Shown piece by piece: positions 1 to 11,689 of a stretch of DNA of 64,000 nt. The DNA is from Alphaproteobacteria bacterium (GTDB lineage Bacteria > Pseudomonadota > Alphaproteobacteria > Rickettsiales > SXRF01). The position numbers and the translations under genes were made by a program. The stretch covers positions 124,001 to 188,000 of the forward strand of contig JAGVLO010000015.1 in assembly GCA_020049775.1 (NCBI GenBank), written 5' to 3'. Positions within the stretch are counted from its first letter, which is position 1, and every line of letters starts with the position of its first letter. The notes beneath the pieces are model-generated. The model saw only the letters and a program-made list of their open reading frames with translations. It searched no databases and had not been told where the DNA came from.

Positions 1-102
1 ATCGCAAACCGCATCCGCGAACTTGAGGAACAGGTTTCCGCAAGCAAACTATCCCCCGCTGATGCGGCACACACACTTATCGAATATTACCTGAATGGCT
101 GA
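1..102 (+). CDS. C-terminal fragment of an unidentified protein (possibly MeaB-like GTPase)
   Basis: An open frame enters from the left edge and ends in TGA at 100-102 after 33 codons. The visible tail is helical and charged and ends in LIEYYLNG. A tail of the form 'lE..V....LsP..AA..LI' is what I would expect at the end of a methylmalonyl-CoA mutase-associated GTPase (MeaB/ArgK), but the fragment is too short to decide. Its stop codon overlaps the start of the next gene by 8 bases, so the two are probably translationally coupled. Confidence 0.5.
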   Translation: MANRIRELEEQVSASKLSPADAAHTLIEYYLNG

Positions 103-1618
103 CGCAAAGAACATATCGCCCCATGCGCTGCTGCTGGCATTTGCTGTGCCGCTGGTGGTGCTGCTGGCGCATGCCTTTTATTATTACCCCTTCTTCGCCG
201 ATGATGCCTTTATCAGCCTGCGTTATTCCGAACGGCTGATTGCTGGCAAGGGTCTGAACTGGAACGACGGCGAATATGTCGAGGGCTATTCCAACCTGTT
301 ATGGGTGCTGGCAACGGCGGCGCTTGGGCTACTTGGCATGGATTTGCTGGCCGCCGGACGCGCCGTGGGCATGATGTGCGCGGTGGTTACCATGCTCGCT
401 TTCGGCCATTTTTTCCGCAAACGCTGCCAGCGCACTGAAGCATTGTTCATGGCCAATCTTGGTTTTGCGCTTACTGCTCCGGTGGCTATCTGGTCTATCG
501 GCGGTCTTGAAGCGGCGCTGGTCATGGCGTTGATGGCGTGGGCGTTTGTCTTTGCGCATGATGTGCTGGAATCACCCGATACAAAAAAAGCGCTGTGGTG
601 CGGCTTGCTGCTTGGCGGTGTGTGCCTGAGCAGGCCGGAAGGCGCGATATTCACCGTGTTCTTTGCGCTTGGGCTGCTGCTGTGCGCCAGTTATTCGCGC
701 ATGATAGTTTTCAAGCCGGTGGTAATAATGTGTGCTGTGGCATTTCTCTGCTTTGCCAGCCAGCTTGGTTTCCGCCTTGCCTATTACGGCGACTGGGTGG
801 CCAACACCTATTATGTGAAGGTGGCCTTCACCGCTTCGCGCCTGAATAACGGCGCTATGTATTGTTTGCTCGCGGTGGCGTCTATGCTGCCGCTTATCGT
901 CATGGCGCCGATGCGCCTTGATAAAAAACACAAGGACGCTGGTTACGCAGCTGCCAAGTGCAGCATAGGCTTTATGTCGCTGGTGTGCGTGTTGTGGGTT
1001 GCCATGCTGGTGATCGCGGGTGGTGATATTTTCCCTGGCTACCGCCATTTCCTGTACATCGTACCCGCCATCATACTCATGCTGTTGCAGAGTCTGGACG
1101 CCATGTACGGCAAGGGTAGTGTGCGCAGCACCCATGTATTTATCGGCTATGTGCTGGCCTGCTTTGTGTGGTTGCAATTGCAATTTTATGAAAACCAGCG
1201 CGCGCGCGAAGAAGGCTGGCTGTGGGAAACCAAAGAGCTGGCTGATTTCATGCGCAAGGAATATGGCGAAAAGCAGCCCCTGACGGCGGTCACGCTGGCG
1301 GGCATCATTCCCTATTATTCCAAGCTGCCGAGCATTGATATGTATGGGCTGAACGACGGCTATATCACCAAACACCGCAACGAGGCGCACGGCTTCGGAA
1401 AATTTGGCGAGGGTTTTGTGGGCCACGAATTATTCAACAGCAAATATGTGCTGTCACGCAAACCAGACATCATTATTTTCCACGCGGGCAATAAAAAGCC
1501 GCTCTATGGCATGGGTGATGAGCCGGAGTTCAAGGCAAATTATCAGTCGCACCTGATAAAGCTTCCCAGCTACACAGCGGAAATCTGGCTACGCAAAGAT
1601 AGCGCCAAAGCTCACTGA
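95..1618 (+). CDS. GT-C type integral membrane glycosyltransferase
   Basis: A polytopic membrane protein of 507 residues with about ten hydrophobic segments. After the first span it has [16 protein letters not shown] (about residues 33-48), followed by a [12 protein letters not shown] stretch. This acidic first-loop motif is characteristic of lipid-phosphosugar-dependent glycosyltransferases of the GT39/arabinosyltransferase-like GT-C fold, with the Asp pair as the likely catalytic site. The C-terminal 120 residues are mostly soluble and presumably periplasmic. It would add a sugar from a polyprenyl-phosphate donor to a cell-envelope acceptor; donor and acceptor cannot be read from the sequence. 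It overlaps the preceding gene by 8 bases and runs directly up to the stop of the opposing small gene. Confidence 0.7.
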   Translation: MADAKNISPHALLLAFAVPLVVLLAHAFYYYPFFADDAFISLRYSERLIAGKGLNWNDGEYVEGYSNLLWVLATAALGLLGMDLLAAGRAVGMMCAVVTMLAFGHFFRKRCQRTEALFMANLGFALTAPVAIWSIGGLEAALVMALMAWAFVFAHDVLESPDTKKALWCGLLLGGVCLSRPEGAIFTVFFALGLLLCASYSRMIVFKPVVIMCAVAFLCFASQLGFRLAYYGDWVANTYYVKVAFTASRLNNGAMYCLLAVASMLPLIVMAPMRLDKKHKDAGYAAAKCSIGFMSLVCVLWVAMLVIAGGDIFPGYRHFLYIVPAIILMLLQSLDAMYGKGSVRSTHVFIGYVLACFVWLQLQFYENQRAREEGWLWETKELADFMRKEYGEKQPLTAVTLAGIIPYYSKLPSIDMYGLNDGYITKHRNEAHGFGKFGEGFVGHELFNSKYVLSRKPDIIIFHAGNKKPLYGMGDEPEFKANYQSHLIKLPSYTAEIWLRKDSAKAH

Positions 1619-1807
1619 TTAAATATCTTCGATTTCTATATCAACTACAGTGTCATTAAGCATTGAGGCAATTTCTTTTGCATTCTCAACGGACTTATTT
1701 CTAAGCATAATATGTAATACTTTTCTGGCTTCAGCTGGTTCAGCTTGAATCCAAGCAGTATTTGGACCATTACCCTCTTTTACTGTAAATGTATATTTTC
1801 TTGACAT
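1619..1807 (-). CDS. Small hypothetical protein
   Basis: A 62-residue protein beginning MSRKYTFTVKEG, with a beta-rich first half and a helix rich in Lys and Glu, ending in an acidic tail (VVDIEIEDI). I do not recognise the family. It lies 9 bases behind the end of gyrB on the same strand, so it is probably co-transcribed with gyrB. Its stop codon abuts the stop of the convergent glycosyltransferase without a gap. Its base composition is more AT-rich than gyrB. Confidence 0.5.
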   Translation of the reverse strand: MSRKYTFTVKEGNGPNTAWIQAEPAEARKVLHIMLRNKSVENAKEIASMLNDTVVDIEIEDI

Positions 1808-1816
1808 AGATATTCC

Positions 1817-4300
<2,484 letters not shown>

Positions 4301-4428
4301 TCAGATTTCAGTAAAGGATTCAAGCATTAGAGTGGCTTTTTTAACCAGTTTTTTAAGCCCAAAAAATGTCCATATTGCAATTAGTTATCAACCCCTATAT
4401 ATTACCACATATTAACTAATTTGACTCC

Positions 4429-5586
4429 ATGGAAAACGGCAAAAATATGAGCAAAAATGACTCAGAAAATGGGCAAAAAAATGATGCCTCGAAAGCATCT
4501 GAAATTGCACCTCAAAATGACCTGAAAAAAACAGGTGCCGGAGTAAGTCGCCGTGACTTCATGGGGCTGGTCTCTTCAATCCTGTTTTCTGGCGGTGTTC
4601 CTGATGCTTTGGGGAAGATGGCAGCAGGCATAAACCCCTACCCCTGGATTACCGATCCTCGTGTTTTGGCAGCCATGGGTGATCTGGATAAGCTCAACGA
4701 GCAAAGCAAAAGCAGGCTGGAATTCAAGGTTCCCAACGTTTTGGATAAATATGTATTGGGTATAACCACACCGGAGCAGGCAAAGGTAAGCGACACATAT
4801 ACACTTTATTCCGACCCGTTCTGGAAGTTACTCTCAGGTCCGCGCACAAAAGAAAACATCCATAAGGCCACTATGCGCGCGCAGCAGGTATTTCAGGCTG
4901 AGCAGGCATTGGAGCCTCGCCGCATGGAACTGGTAAAGCAAATCACCGACATCACTGGTGAAGAGCCGTGGCTGCTGCGCCTAGAGCCGGAAATGGCTGG
5001 TTTCATGAAGCGCGTCATGAAGGAGACGGGTTACCAGTTTATTCCGCCGGAAGGCATGATGTCATACCTTAAGGAAGGCGTTGGCGTGTTGCAACGCTAC
5101 TTGCGTGCCTACACTAACGGCACACTGAAAGAATTTGTGGGTGATGAATATAGCCGTGTTTATCACAAGGGATATGACGTTCGTGGCTCACAGCAAATAG
5201 AAAGAAATATGAAAGGCGACGACTATGCGCCTTCCAAAAAGGAAACCGATTCAATGCATGGCGCGCTGAAGCATTTTCTGAATCTGGCATCAACCCACAT
5301 TGACAGCAATGCAGGCACGCCTGCGGCATATGTTGCCAGCATACATAACCGGAAAGACGTGCGCGGCTTTGTGCGCCATTTTGTGCAGGAATTATATGCT
5401 GATAAGGAAGGTGCAAAATTCATGCAGGTCAGTGAAAATTCACGCCCGCTGGAAGGCATGCCTTGGGCGCATGGCCGTCCGGGTACGCCTGGATACGTCA
5501 CTATAAGCGAACCGCCGTTGGAGCTTATGGAACTTATCGAAGAAGCGAAGCGCAACAAGGAAAAAAGCGCCAGCCGCGCTCTATAG
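4429..5586 (+). CDS. Hypothetical protein with a Tat-type signal
   Basis: A 385-residue protein of unknown family. After a long hydrophilic lead of about 40 residues comes SRRDFMGLVSSILFSGG (about 41-57), a twin-arginine export motif followed by a short hydrophobic stretch, so the protein is probably folded in the cytoplasm and exported by the Tat pathway. The rest is helical and charged with no catalytic motif that I recognise. An alternative ATG at codon 7 (4447) has a better purine-rich leader. The gene converges on recF and overlaps its end by 6 bases. It sits between gyrB and recF without any obvious link to DNA metabolism. Confidence 0.65.
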   Translation: MENGKNMSKNDSENGQKNDASKASEIAPQNDLKKTGAGVSRRDFMGLVSSILFSGGVPDALGKMAAGINPYPWITDPRVLAAMGDLDKLNEQSKSRLEFKVPNVLDKYVLGITTPEQAKVSDTYTLYSDPFWKLLSGPRTKENIHKATMRAQQVFQAEQALEPRRMELVKQITDITGEEPWLLRLEPEMAGFMKRVMKETGYQFIPPEGMMSYLKEGVGVLQRYLRAYTNGTLKEFVGDEYSRVYHKGYDVRGSQQIERNMKGDDYAPSKKETDSMHGALKHFLNLASTHIDSNAGTPAAYVASIHNRKDVRGFVRHFVQELYADKEGAKFMQVSENSRPLEGMPWAHGRPGTPGYVTISEPPLELMELIEEAKRNKEKSASRAL

Positions 5587-6768
5587 CTGCGGCTCTAGCG
5601 ACGCATTGCTGACGGAAAAAAACTGTGCGCGGCTGCCTAGCGCGGCAAATGTGGCGGGGTCGGTTCCAGTCATCCAGGCCTGCGCCCCTATCTGGCAAAT
5701 TTCATCAAACAGTTCCAGCCTGCGTGTTGCATCCAGATGCGCCACCACTTCATCAAGCAGCAATACAGGTGTAATGCCGTGCCAGCGCGCGCCGGATCGC
5801 GCTTGTGCTAGCACGATGGAAAGCAGCATGGCTTTTTGCTCACCTGTGGAGCAGGATTCGGCGGGCATTTGTTTTTCAATATGCGTTACTTGCATTTCGC
5901 TGCGGTGTGTGCCGCTGAGCGTGCGGCCTGTCGCCCTGTCCTGCCCACGTGATTGGCGCAGTAAGGCCTTGAATTCATCTTCTACATCCACGGCGGATTG
6001 TCCGGCTTCCAGCTTGCGCTCAATGAATCCCTCGATATGGATATGCGCTTTAGGGAAGGAAAGAGCCGACTGGTGAATGGCGTGGTTGATGTGTTCGCTG
6101 GTGAGTATGCGCGCCTGTGCTATGGCTGCCCCCGTTTCCGCCATGGTTTGTTCCAGCGCGTCAAGCCAAGTGGAATCGGCGCGTTCCATTTGCAGTAGGC
6201 GGTTGCGTTCACGCATGGCGTAGTCATATTCATTCACGCGTGAGGCATGTTCGGCGTCAAAACTATATACCAGCCGGTCAAAAAATTTACGTGCGGTGGA
6301 AGCACTTTCCTGAAAAAGCTGTTCCATCTGCGGTGTCAGCCACACCATAGAAAAATGGCGTGCTAGCTCGGTCTGTCCCTTCACAATTTTGCCGTCTATC
6401 TTGGTGATGCGCTTGTCGGGATTGTCATCGCTGCTTTCGGGGTCGCGGCCAGTGCCGATTTTAATTTCCCCTTCGCGTCCATTGATGGTGGCGGCCACGG
6501 CCCATGGTAGGCCTGCCTGTTCGCGGCTGTCTATTTCCGAAAGCCGCGCGCGGCGCAGCCCCCTGCCTGGTGTCAGAAGTGAAATAGCCTCAAGTATGTT
6601 TGTTTTTCCAGCGCCGTTGCGCCCCGTTAGCACCACGGGCGCGGGCGTGACTTCAAGGCGGCTATAGGCATAGTTACGGAAATTGCTTAGCGACAGGGTG
6701 GATACGTAAAGAACTTTACTCTCTGTGCCTTCATCGAGCTGCAGGCCTTGCGTCTGTGTAAGCATCAT
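5581..6768 (-). CDS. recF: DNA replication and repair protein RecF
   Basis: SMC-like ATPase that helps load RecA at gaps together with RecO and RecR. The 395-residue protein has a Walker A motif GRNGAGKTN near residue 50, an ABC-type signature STGEQKAMLLSIVLAQA near 305 and a Walker B VLLLDEVVAHLD near 340. It begins about 25 residues earlier than many RecF proteins, before the usual 'L.NFRNY' strand (LSLSNFRNYAYS). The first ATG overlaps the stop of the upstream lipoprotein gene, which suggests coupled translation in a dnaN-to-recF operon. Confidence 0.93.
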   Translation of the reverse strand: MMLTQTQGLQLDEGTESKVLYVSTLSLSNFRNYAYSRLEVTPAPVVLTGRNGAGKTNILEAISLLTPGRGLRRARLSEIDSREQAGLPWAVAATINGREGEIKIGTGRDPESSDDNPDKRITKIDGKIVKGQTELARHFSMVWLTPQMEQLFQESASTARKFFDRLVYSFDAEHASRVNEYDYAMRERNRLLQMERADSTWLDALEQTMAETGAAIAQARILTSEHINHAIHQSALSFPKAHIHIEGFIERKLEAGQSAVDVEDEFKALLRQSRGQDRATGRTLSGTHRSEMQVTHIEKQMPAESCSTGEQKAMLLSIVLAQARSGARWHGITPVLLLDEVVAHLDATRRLELFDEICQIGAQAWMTGTDPATFAALGSRAQFFSVSNASLEPQL

Positions 6769-7319
6769 TATTTCTTATTGCGCACGGGTTTGCAATTCGA
6801 CGGCAGGTAGCGTGTCAGCAGCACCCAATAGCTTCCATCATTGGCGATCGTCTGCAGAAGTTCCATCGTCGGCTTGTCCAGTGCGTTGATGGTAACGGTG
6901 GTATCATCGATTACAATATTGGGTGTGGCATGATTTTTTAGGAATTCTTCTTTTTTATCTTTGTTCAGCTGGTACATTTCCAGCACATTCTTGCTGGCGG
7001 TGTATTTATAAATCTCGCCGCCTTTGCTTCCCCTGAGCATCATCATGAATGAATGCCTGCCTATCATCAGCGTGCGCACGGCGGGTTCATCCCTGTCTTC
7101 GGTGGTAAAGCGCAACTGGCCTTTTTCTGCGGTAAACATGATGCAGTCTGAAGATATGTCGCCTTCAGGCAGCCATGATCCAACCAGCAGCTTGTCCGGA
7201 ATACCCCTGTCCCAGTAAATACCGAAATCCTTGACGTTGATGCAAGCTGCAAGCAGCAGACAGAAGAACAGTGAAAATAAAATGCCAGTATGCTCGGTTA
7301 TTTTTTTCAGCGCGTCCAC
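6768..7319 (-). CDS. Hypothetical lipoprotein between dnaN and recF
   Basis: A 183-residue protein. A hydrophobic signal (FSLFFCLLLAAC) ends in a lipobox LAAC at about residues 23-26, so it is probably lipidated and anchored in the envelope. The mature part is beta-rich and polar, with no motif I recognise. It overlaps the unknown gene upstream by 13 bases and recF downstream by 1 base. It is therefore in the same transcription unit as dnaN and recF, an odd place for an envelope protein. A general stress or envelope role is only a guess. Confidence 0.7.
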   Translation of the reverse strand: MDALKKITEHTGILFSLFFCLLLAACINVKDFGIYWDRGIPDKLLVGSWLPEGDISSDCIMFTAEKGQLRFTTEDRDEPAVRTLMIGRHSFMMMLRGSKGGEIYKYTASKNVLEMYQLNKDKKEEFLKNHATPNIVIDDTTVTINALDKPTMELLQTIANDGSYWVLLTRYLPSNCKPVRNKK

Positions 7320-7744
7320 TGGCTACCTTTTCCTGTATCAAGCATTTCTGTTAGGTGATCATACACATATGCGGCACTTGCCGCAGTATTTTTTAAATTA
7401 TGCAGGACAAACCCAAGGCGGTCGATAACGGCTTGTTGCGCTTCTTCACCCTTATCCTGAACCTTTATTGCTTCCTGCCCGACAAATGCAAGGTTTTCGA
7501 GGTGCTGCTTGTTAATCAGGGTGCCGCTATCGAAACGCAATGATTTTACGTCGCAACCAAGCTCACCATTTTCCAGCAATGAATTTATGGCTGTTTGCTG
7601 GCGTTGCATCAGGCTGGTCAAATCTTCGTAACGGTTGGGGAATTGATACACCTGTACCGTTGTGCCGATATCAGCCAGCGCAAGGCGAAGCCTTTCGAGT
7701 TCCTTGTTGAGATTACGCCTTTGTAAATCTGTCAGCGTAACCAT
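7307..7744 (-). CDS. Hypothetical helical protein behind dnaN
   Basis: I take the ATG at 7744 as start (145 residues, MVTLTDLQRRNLNKELERL). The longer open frame would extend into the end of dnaN with a Cys/Arg-rich sequence that looks non-coding. An AGGG sequence lies a few bases upstream of this ATG. The protein is almost wholly helical, with heptad-like Leu and Gln spacing, so it may be a coiled coil. No family recognised. It starts 10 bases after dnaN and overlaps the lipoprotein gene by 13 bases, so it belongs to the dnaN-recF operon. Confidence 0.6.
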   Translation of the reverse strand: MVTLTDLQRRNLNKELERLRLALADIGTTVQVYQFPNRYEDLTSLMQRQQTAINSLLENGELGCDVKSLRFDSGTLINKQHLENLAFVGQEAIKVQDKGEEAQQAVIDRLGFVLHNLKNTAASAAYVYDHLTEMLDTGKGSQWTR

Positions 7745-7754
7745 GAAAGCCCTA

Positions 7755-8927
7755 TCAGACCCGCATCGGCATAATGACGTAGAGCGCTCCCATATCTGCG
7801 CTATCGCGCACGATGGCGGGTGACGCACCGTCATTGAGCAGGAACTGCGCGGTTTCGCCCTCGATATGCGCCATCATGTCCAGCAGGTAGCGGGAGTTAA
7901 AACCCACTTCGATGGCAGATGACGAATAGGTAACATCGAGATCTTCCGAAGCGGTGCCGTGTTCAGCGCTGCTGGCGGACATGGTAAGCTTACCGTTGCT
8001 CAGCTTGAACTTTATCGATCGTGATTTTTCAGAGCTGATAACTGATACGCGGTCAACCGATTGCACGAATTGCTTGCAGTCCACTTCCATCATCTTGTCG
8101 TTTCCGCTCGGGATAACGCGCTCATAATCAGGGAAGTTGCCGTCAATCAGCTTGGAAACAAGCACGGCGCTGCCGAATACGAAACGGATCTTGGTGTCGG
8201 AAAGCGATATTTCCACATCGCCATCACTGCCTTCAATGAGCTTTTTGAGTTCATATATGGCTTTGCGCGGTACGATAACGCCCGGCATGCCGTCGGCGCC
8301 TGCGGGCAGCGTGACTTCGATGCGGGCCAAGCGGTGGCCGTCGGTGGCAACTGCGCGTAGCACTTTATCTTTGCCCGAGCCAGCGGCGTGCAGGTAAATA
8401 CCGTTGAGGTAATAACGGGTTTCTTCGGTGGAAATGGCGAAACTTGGCTTGTCGATAAGCGACATGCACTCAGCCGACTTCAGGGTGAAGTTATGTTTCA
8501 GGTCTCCTTCGGCCATGACCGGAAAGTCATCTACCGGCAGGCATGCCAGCGAGAAGCGCGACTGTCCGGCCTTAATGGTGACCTTGCTGCCGTCTTCACT
8601 GGTGGAAATTTCAATCTGCGAGCCTTCCGGCAGTTTGCGGACGATGTCATAAAAAGTGTGTGCCGGCACGGTGGTGGCTCCGGCTTTGCTAACGGTGGCC
8701 TGCACCTTTTCGACAACGGCGAGGTCCATGTCGGTGGCAGTGAGTGAAACACTGTCGCCCTTGGCTTCCAGTTTAACGTTAGACAGCACAGCGATGGTGC
8801 CGCGTTTTTCAACGACGGACTGCACATGGCCAAGGCTCTTTATAAGATGTACGCGTTCTACGACTACTTGCATAGGAGCATTCTTGGAGGTTGGGATTGC
8901 GTCTGCAGTGGTGGCTTGGCTTGACAT
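7755..8927 (-). CDS. dnaN: DNA polymerase III sliding clamp (beta subunit)
   Basis: The ring-shaped processivity clamp of the replicative polymerase. The sequence shows the usual N-terminal pattern ERVHLIKSLGHVQSVVEKRGTIAVLSNVKLEA split over three clamp domains, and ends in YVIMPMRV, the typical clamp C-terminus. I choose the ATG at 8927 (390 residues), which has AAAAGG about 7 bases upstream. A GTG two codons earlier is also possible. A later ATG (8873) would match the canonical family start but lacks a ribosome binding site, so the protein may carry an 18-residue extension. It heads the operon leading to recF. Confidence 0.95.
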   Translation of the reverse strand: MSSQATTADAIPTSKNAPMQVVVERVHLIKSLGHVQSVVEKRGTIAVLSNVKLEAKGDSVSLTATDMDLAVVEKVQATVSKAGATTVPAHTFYDIVRKLPEGSQIEISTSEDGSKVTIKAGQSRFSLACLPVDDFPVMAEGDLKHNFTLKSAECMSLIDKPSFAISTEETRYYLNGIYLHAAGSGKDKVLRAVATDGHRLARIEVTLPAGADGMPGVIVPRKAIYELKKLIEGSDGDVEISLSDTKIRFVFGSAVLVSKLIDGNFPDYERVIPSGNDKMMEVDCKQFVQSVDRVSVISSEKSRSIKFKLSNGKLTMSASSAEHGTASEDLDVTYSSSAIEVGFNSRYLLDMMAHIEGETAQFLLNDGASPAIVRDSADMGALYVIMPMRV

Positions 8928-9012
8928 ATGCACCTTTTCCGCTGGTTGTTATAGATTTATTAACACACTATAGCAGCCACGTTTGTAGTGGCAAATCTTT
9001 TTATTTAACTTG

Positions 9013-9080
9013 TCACTTTGGCGAAGGCCGGAGTCCATCTGCCTTTTTGTTTGGATACCGGCCTGCGCCGGTATGACGGA
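9013..9080. repeat. MITE-like composite inverted repeat between dnaA and dnaN
   Basis: The right half contains a perfect 8-bp stem ATACCGGC / GCCGGTAT (9055-9062 and 9067-9074) with loop CTGC, inside the sequence GGATACCGGC...GCCGGTATGACGG. The left half (GGCGAAGGCCGGAGTCCAT) is an imperfect inverted copy of the same unit. Elements of the form 'GGAT.CCGGC...GCCGG.ATGACG' are dispersed in many bacterial genomes, including Alphaproteobacteria. There is no T-run, so I do not call it a terminator. Confidence 0.55.
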
Positions 9081-9088
9081 AAAATCCA

Positions 9089-10534
9089 TCAGCTCTGCAG
9101 GATTTTTTCAAGCAGCTCTATGTCTTTTGCGAATTCGCTGTCAGCGGCCATCAGTTCTTCCACGCGTTTAACGGCATGCATCACGGTGGTGTGGTCTTTG
9201 CCGCCAAATTTCCGGCCGATTTCCGGCAGGCTCTTGGAGGTGAAGCGCTTGGACAGGTACATGGCCACCTGTCTTGGGCGGGCAATGGCCCGAGAGCGAC
9301 GGGCGGAGTGCATGTCCGACACTTTTATATTATAGTGTCCGGCGACTTGTTTCTGGATTTCGTCCACCGAGATACGGCGCTCGTTGGCGCGTAGCAGGTC
9401 ACGAAGTACATCCTGCGTGGTTTCCAGCGTAATCGGGCGGCCAACGAGTGTGGCATGGGCCACCACGCGGTTGAGCGCACCTTCCAGCTCACGCACGTTG
9501 GAAGAAATTTTATGTGCAAGGAATTCAATCACTTTTTGTGGAATTGGCACATTGGGCATATGGTCGATTTTGGATTGCAGAATGCCAAGGCGCAGTTCGT
9601 AAGTAGTGGCGTGAATATCGGCCACCAAGCCCCAGCCAAGGCGTGAGCGCACGCGCTCTTCCATGCCCTCGAGGTCGGATGGTGAACGGTCACCGGAGAT
9701 AATGAGTTGTTTGTTCTGGTCAACCAGCGCATTGAATGTATGGAAGAATTCTTCCTGTGTGGAGTCTTTGCCGCTGATGAACTGTACGTCGTCAATCATC
9801 AGCACGTCAACGGAACGGAAATATTCCTTGAAAGCGAGGGCTTCTTTGAAGCGCAGCGCACGGATGAACTGGTACATGAATTTTTCAGCCGAGAGGTACA
9901 GCACGCGACGTTCCGGATTGTTGCGGCGAATATGCCAGGCGATAGCATGCATCAGGTGGGTTTTGCCAAGGCCGACGCCACCATATAGGAACAGTGGGTT
10001 GCAGCCAGAAACTACCTGCGCGGATTCGGCCACGCGGCGTGCGGCGGCGTGCGCCAGCTCGTTTGGTTTGCCGACAATAAAATTCTCGAATGTGTAGCGT
10101 GGGTCGAGCGCTGCACCCATCTGCAAATCGGCTTCCACCGTGTCATTAGCCGATGACTGCCAGTTGTTTGACATGACTACGCCAGAAGTTGGTGCGGTTG
10201 CTGCGGCTTGTGTGGGTTCAGCTGCCACTGCTTTTGGGTTCGTGGCCTGCGACGCGGGAACGATTATATCAATCACATATCCCTGCGCTGAAGGTTCTTC
10301 GTTCCATAATGTATGGATGTCTTCTGCGTAATGGGAATTAATCCATTCGCGCATAAAGCGCGTCGGCACGCTGAGTGTAACGCGGCCATCCTTGCTGCCG
10401 AAATAACGCAGCGGCTTCAGCCAGCTTTTGAAAATGGCTTCGCCATATCGGGAGCTTAGTTTGCTGCTGACGCGCTGCCACGCATGTGCGAGTTCGTCAT
10501 CGAGTGTGCTTATTTCCATTTGGGCAAGCGTCAT
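9089..10534 (-). CDS. dnaA: Chromosomal replication initiator protein DnaA
   Basis: AAA+ initiator that binds DnaA boxes and melts the origin. The 481-residue protein has domain I (helical, 10-75), a Pro/Ala-rich linker (about 93-140), the AAA+ domain with Walker [10 protein letters not shown] (185-193) and Walker [11 protein letters not shown] (243-252), and the DNA-binding domain IV ending with the DnaA signature around [15 protein letters not shown]. The gene is followed by a repeat element and dnaN, and preceded by a rhodanese gene only 3 bases upstream, so the promoter may lie before that gene. Confidence 0.97.
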   Translation of the reverse strand: MTLAQMEISTLDDELAHAWQRVSSKLSSRYGEAIFKSWLKPLRYFGSKDGRVTLSVPTRFMREWINSHYAEDIHTLWNEEPSAQGYVIDIIVPASQATNPKAVAAEPTQAAATAPTSGVVMSNNWQSSANDTVEADLQMGAALDPRYTFENFIVGKPNELAHAAARRVAESAQVVSGCNPLFLYGGVGLGKTHLMHAIAWHIRRNNPERRVLYLSAEKFMYQFIRALRFKEALAFKEYFRSVDVLMIDDVQFISGKDSTQEEFFHTFNALVDQNKQLIISGDRSPSDLEGMEERVRSRLGWGLVADIHATTYELRLGILQSKIDHMPNVPIPQKVIEFLAHKISSNVRELEGALNRVVAHATLVGRPITLETTQDVLRDLLRANERRISVDEIQKQVAGHYNIKVSDMHSARRSRAIARPRQVAMYLSKRFTSKSLPEIGRKFGGKDHTTVMHAVKRVEELMAADSEFAKDIELLEKILQS

Positions 10535-10537
10535 AAA

Positions 10538-11041
10538 TTAACCCTGCCTCCATGGAAGTTTCGAGGATTTCCAGCCCTGCGTGTTACCACGGTGGCCTTC
10601 CGCATCCGGTTCACCTTCAAAACCATGGGTGACGTTAAAGCAATGGAAGTAGCCTGCCGCGTTCATTGCGACGGCGGCATCCAGCGAACGCCCTCCGGAG
10701 CGGCAGATGAAAAACAGAGGAGTGTCTTTTGTTATATTTTTTACGCTCGCCAGTGATTCTGCGAATTGCATATTCTGCGTGAAGCCCGGATAGTTTTTCC
10801 ATGAAATAACGGCGAGTGCGCCGAGTGTTCCGGAAATATCGGGGATGCCGACAAACTGCCATTCTGCTTGTGTACGCACATCCACCAGCACGCCTTCGTT
10901 GGCCTGAAGATAACTATACACTTCCTCGGGCGACAGTTCGCCAGCGTAGGGAAGATTGTTTATTTTGTTTTGGGCTGCTTTGGCCAGCAGCTCTTCGAGG
11001 GGAGTAATTTCGGGTGTTTTCAATGATTGTGACAGCGGCAT
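10538..11041 (-). CDS. Rhodanese-like domain protein
   Basis: A 167-residue single-domain protein. It has the rhodanese fold markers LVDVRTQAEWQFVGIPD (about 53-69) and the active-site loop FICRSGGRS with the catalytic cysteine near residue 112, so it can carry a persulfide sulfur. The partner is unknown. It sits 3 bases upstream of dnaA on the same strand, so the two may share a transcript. A 109-base gap separates it from the end of rpsT. Confidence 0.85.
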   Translation of the reverse strand: MPLSQSLKTPEITPLEELLAKAAQNKINNLPYAGELSPEEVYSYLQANEGVLVDVRTQAEWQFVGIPDISGTLGALAVISWKNYPGFTQNMQFAESLASVKNITKDTPLFFICRSGGRSLDAAVAMNAAGYFHCFNVTHGFEGEPDAEGHRGNTQGWKSSKLPWRQG

Positions 11042-11150
11042 AACGTTATACGGTGTTTCCCTGTTGCAGTTAGAATTTAGGTAAAGTTGTACTATTCTGC
11101 CTTTTATAAGGCAGTTGGCAGTGAAGAGATTCGATTAGAAAGTAGTACTG

Positions 11151-11417
11151 CTAGGCGGCGAGCTTTTTAATGCGGGCAGACAAACGGCTAAGCTTGCGGG
11201 AAGCGGTGCCGAGTTTAACCACACCCTTGCTGACACCACGCATCAGTTCAGGCTGAGCTTCTTTAAGTGCCTGTTTTGCTGCGGTCTGGTTACCTGCAAC
11301 AATGGCGACTTCCACCTTCTTGAGGAAGGTTTTAATACGGCTTTCGCGCGCGCGGTTTACTGCGGTGCGTGTGACCGTCTGACGAATTCTTTTTTCCGAT
11401 GACTTATGGTTAGCCAT
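11151..11417 (-). CDS. rpsT: 30S ribosomal protein S20
   Basis: A 88-residue basic helical protein starting [17 protein letters not shown], the S20 signature, with Lys/Arg-rich helices through to RIKKLAA. S20 binds 16S rRNA early in 30S assembly. The position next to dnaA and mutM is common in Alphaproteobacteria. It is preceded by a 272-base region with a plausible promoter. Confidence 0.96.
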   Translation of the reverse strand: MANHKSSEKRIRQTVTRTAVNRARESRIKTFLKKVEVAIVAGNQTAAKQALKEAQPELMRGVSKGVVKLGTASRKLSRLSARIKKLAA

Positions 11418-11492
11418 AATTTTTTACCGTTACCCTTAGAACTTGATCTTTTGCTACACCAGCTGTTGTTTTCCACCGCTGACGGACTGCCG

Positions 11493-11521
11493 ACACTAAT
11501 GACGTTTTGGTGCTACGTCAA
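11493..11521 (-). promoter_or_regulatory. Candidate promoter of rpsT
   Basis: Read on the minus strand, a -35 element TTGACG (11516-11521) and a weaker -10 element TAGTGT (11493-11498) are separated by 17 bases and lie about 75 bases upstream of the rpsT start. The rest of the 272-base gap between mutM and rpsT shows only AT-rich sequence; I saw no cluster of DnaA boxes there. Confidence 0.35.
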
Positions 11522-11689
11522 GCGCAATTCTCAGCAAAAAACCATTTTCTGTTGATGGCTTGTAACACCTGTATTTCCAAGGGTTTCCGGCGATTGCAGT
11601 GATGAATTACAAGCAAGACACATGCGGGAATAAACGCCCTATACCAACGCGTCTAGGGCTGATATTTATTATTAATATATAACAATGGG

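Noticed and set aside
572..1426. Long antisense open frame opposite the first glycosyltransferase
   Set aside because: Its translation is His/Gln/Arg-rich with no family pattern and it lies wholly within a well-supported membrane protein gene on the other strand.
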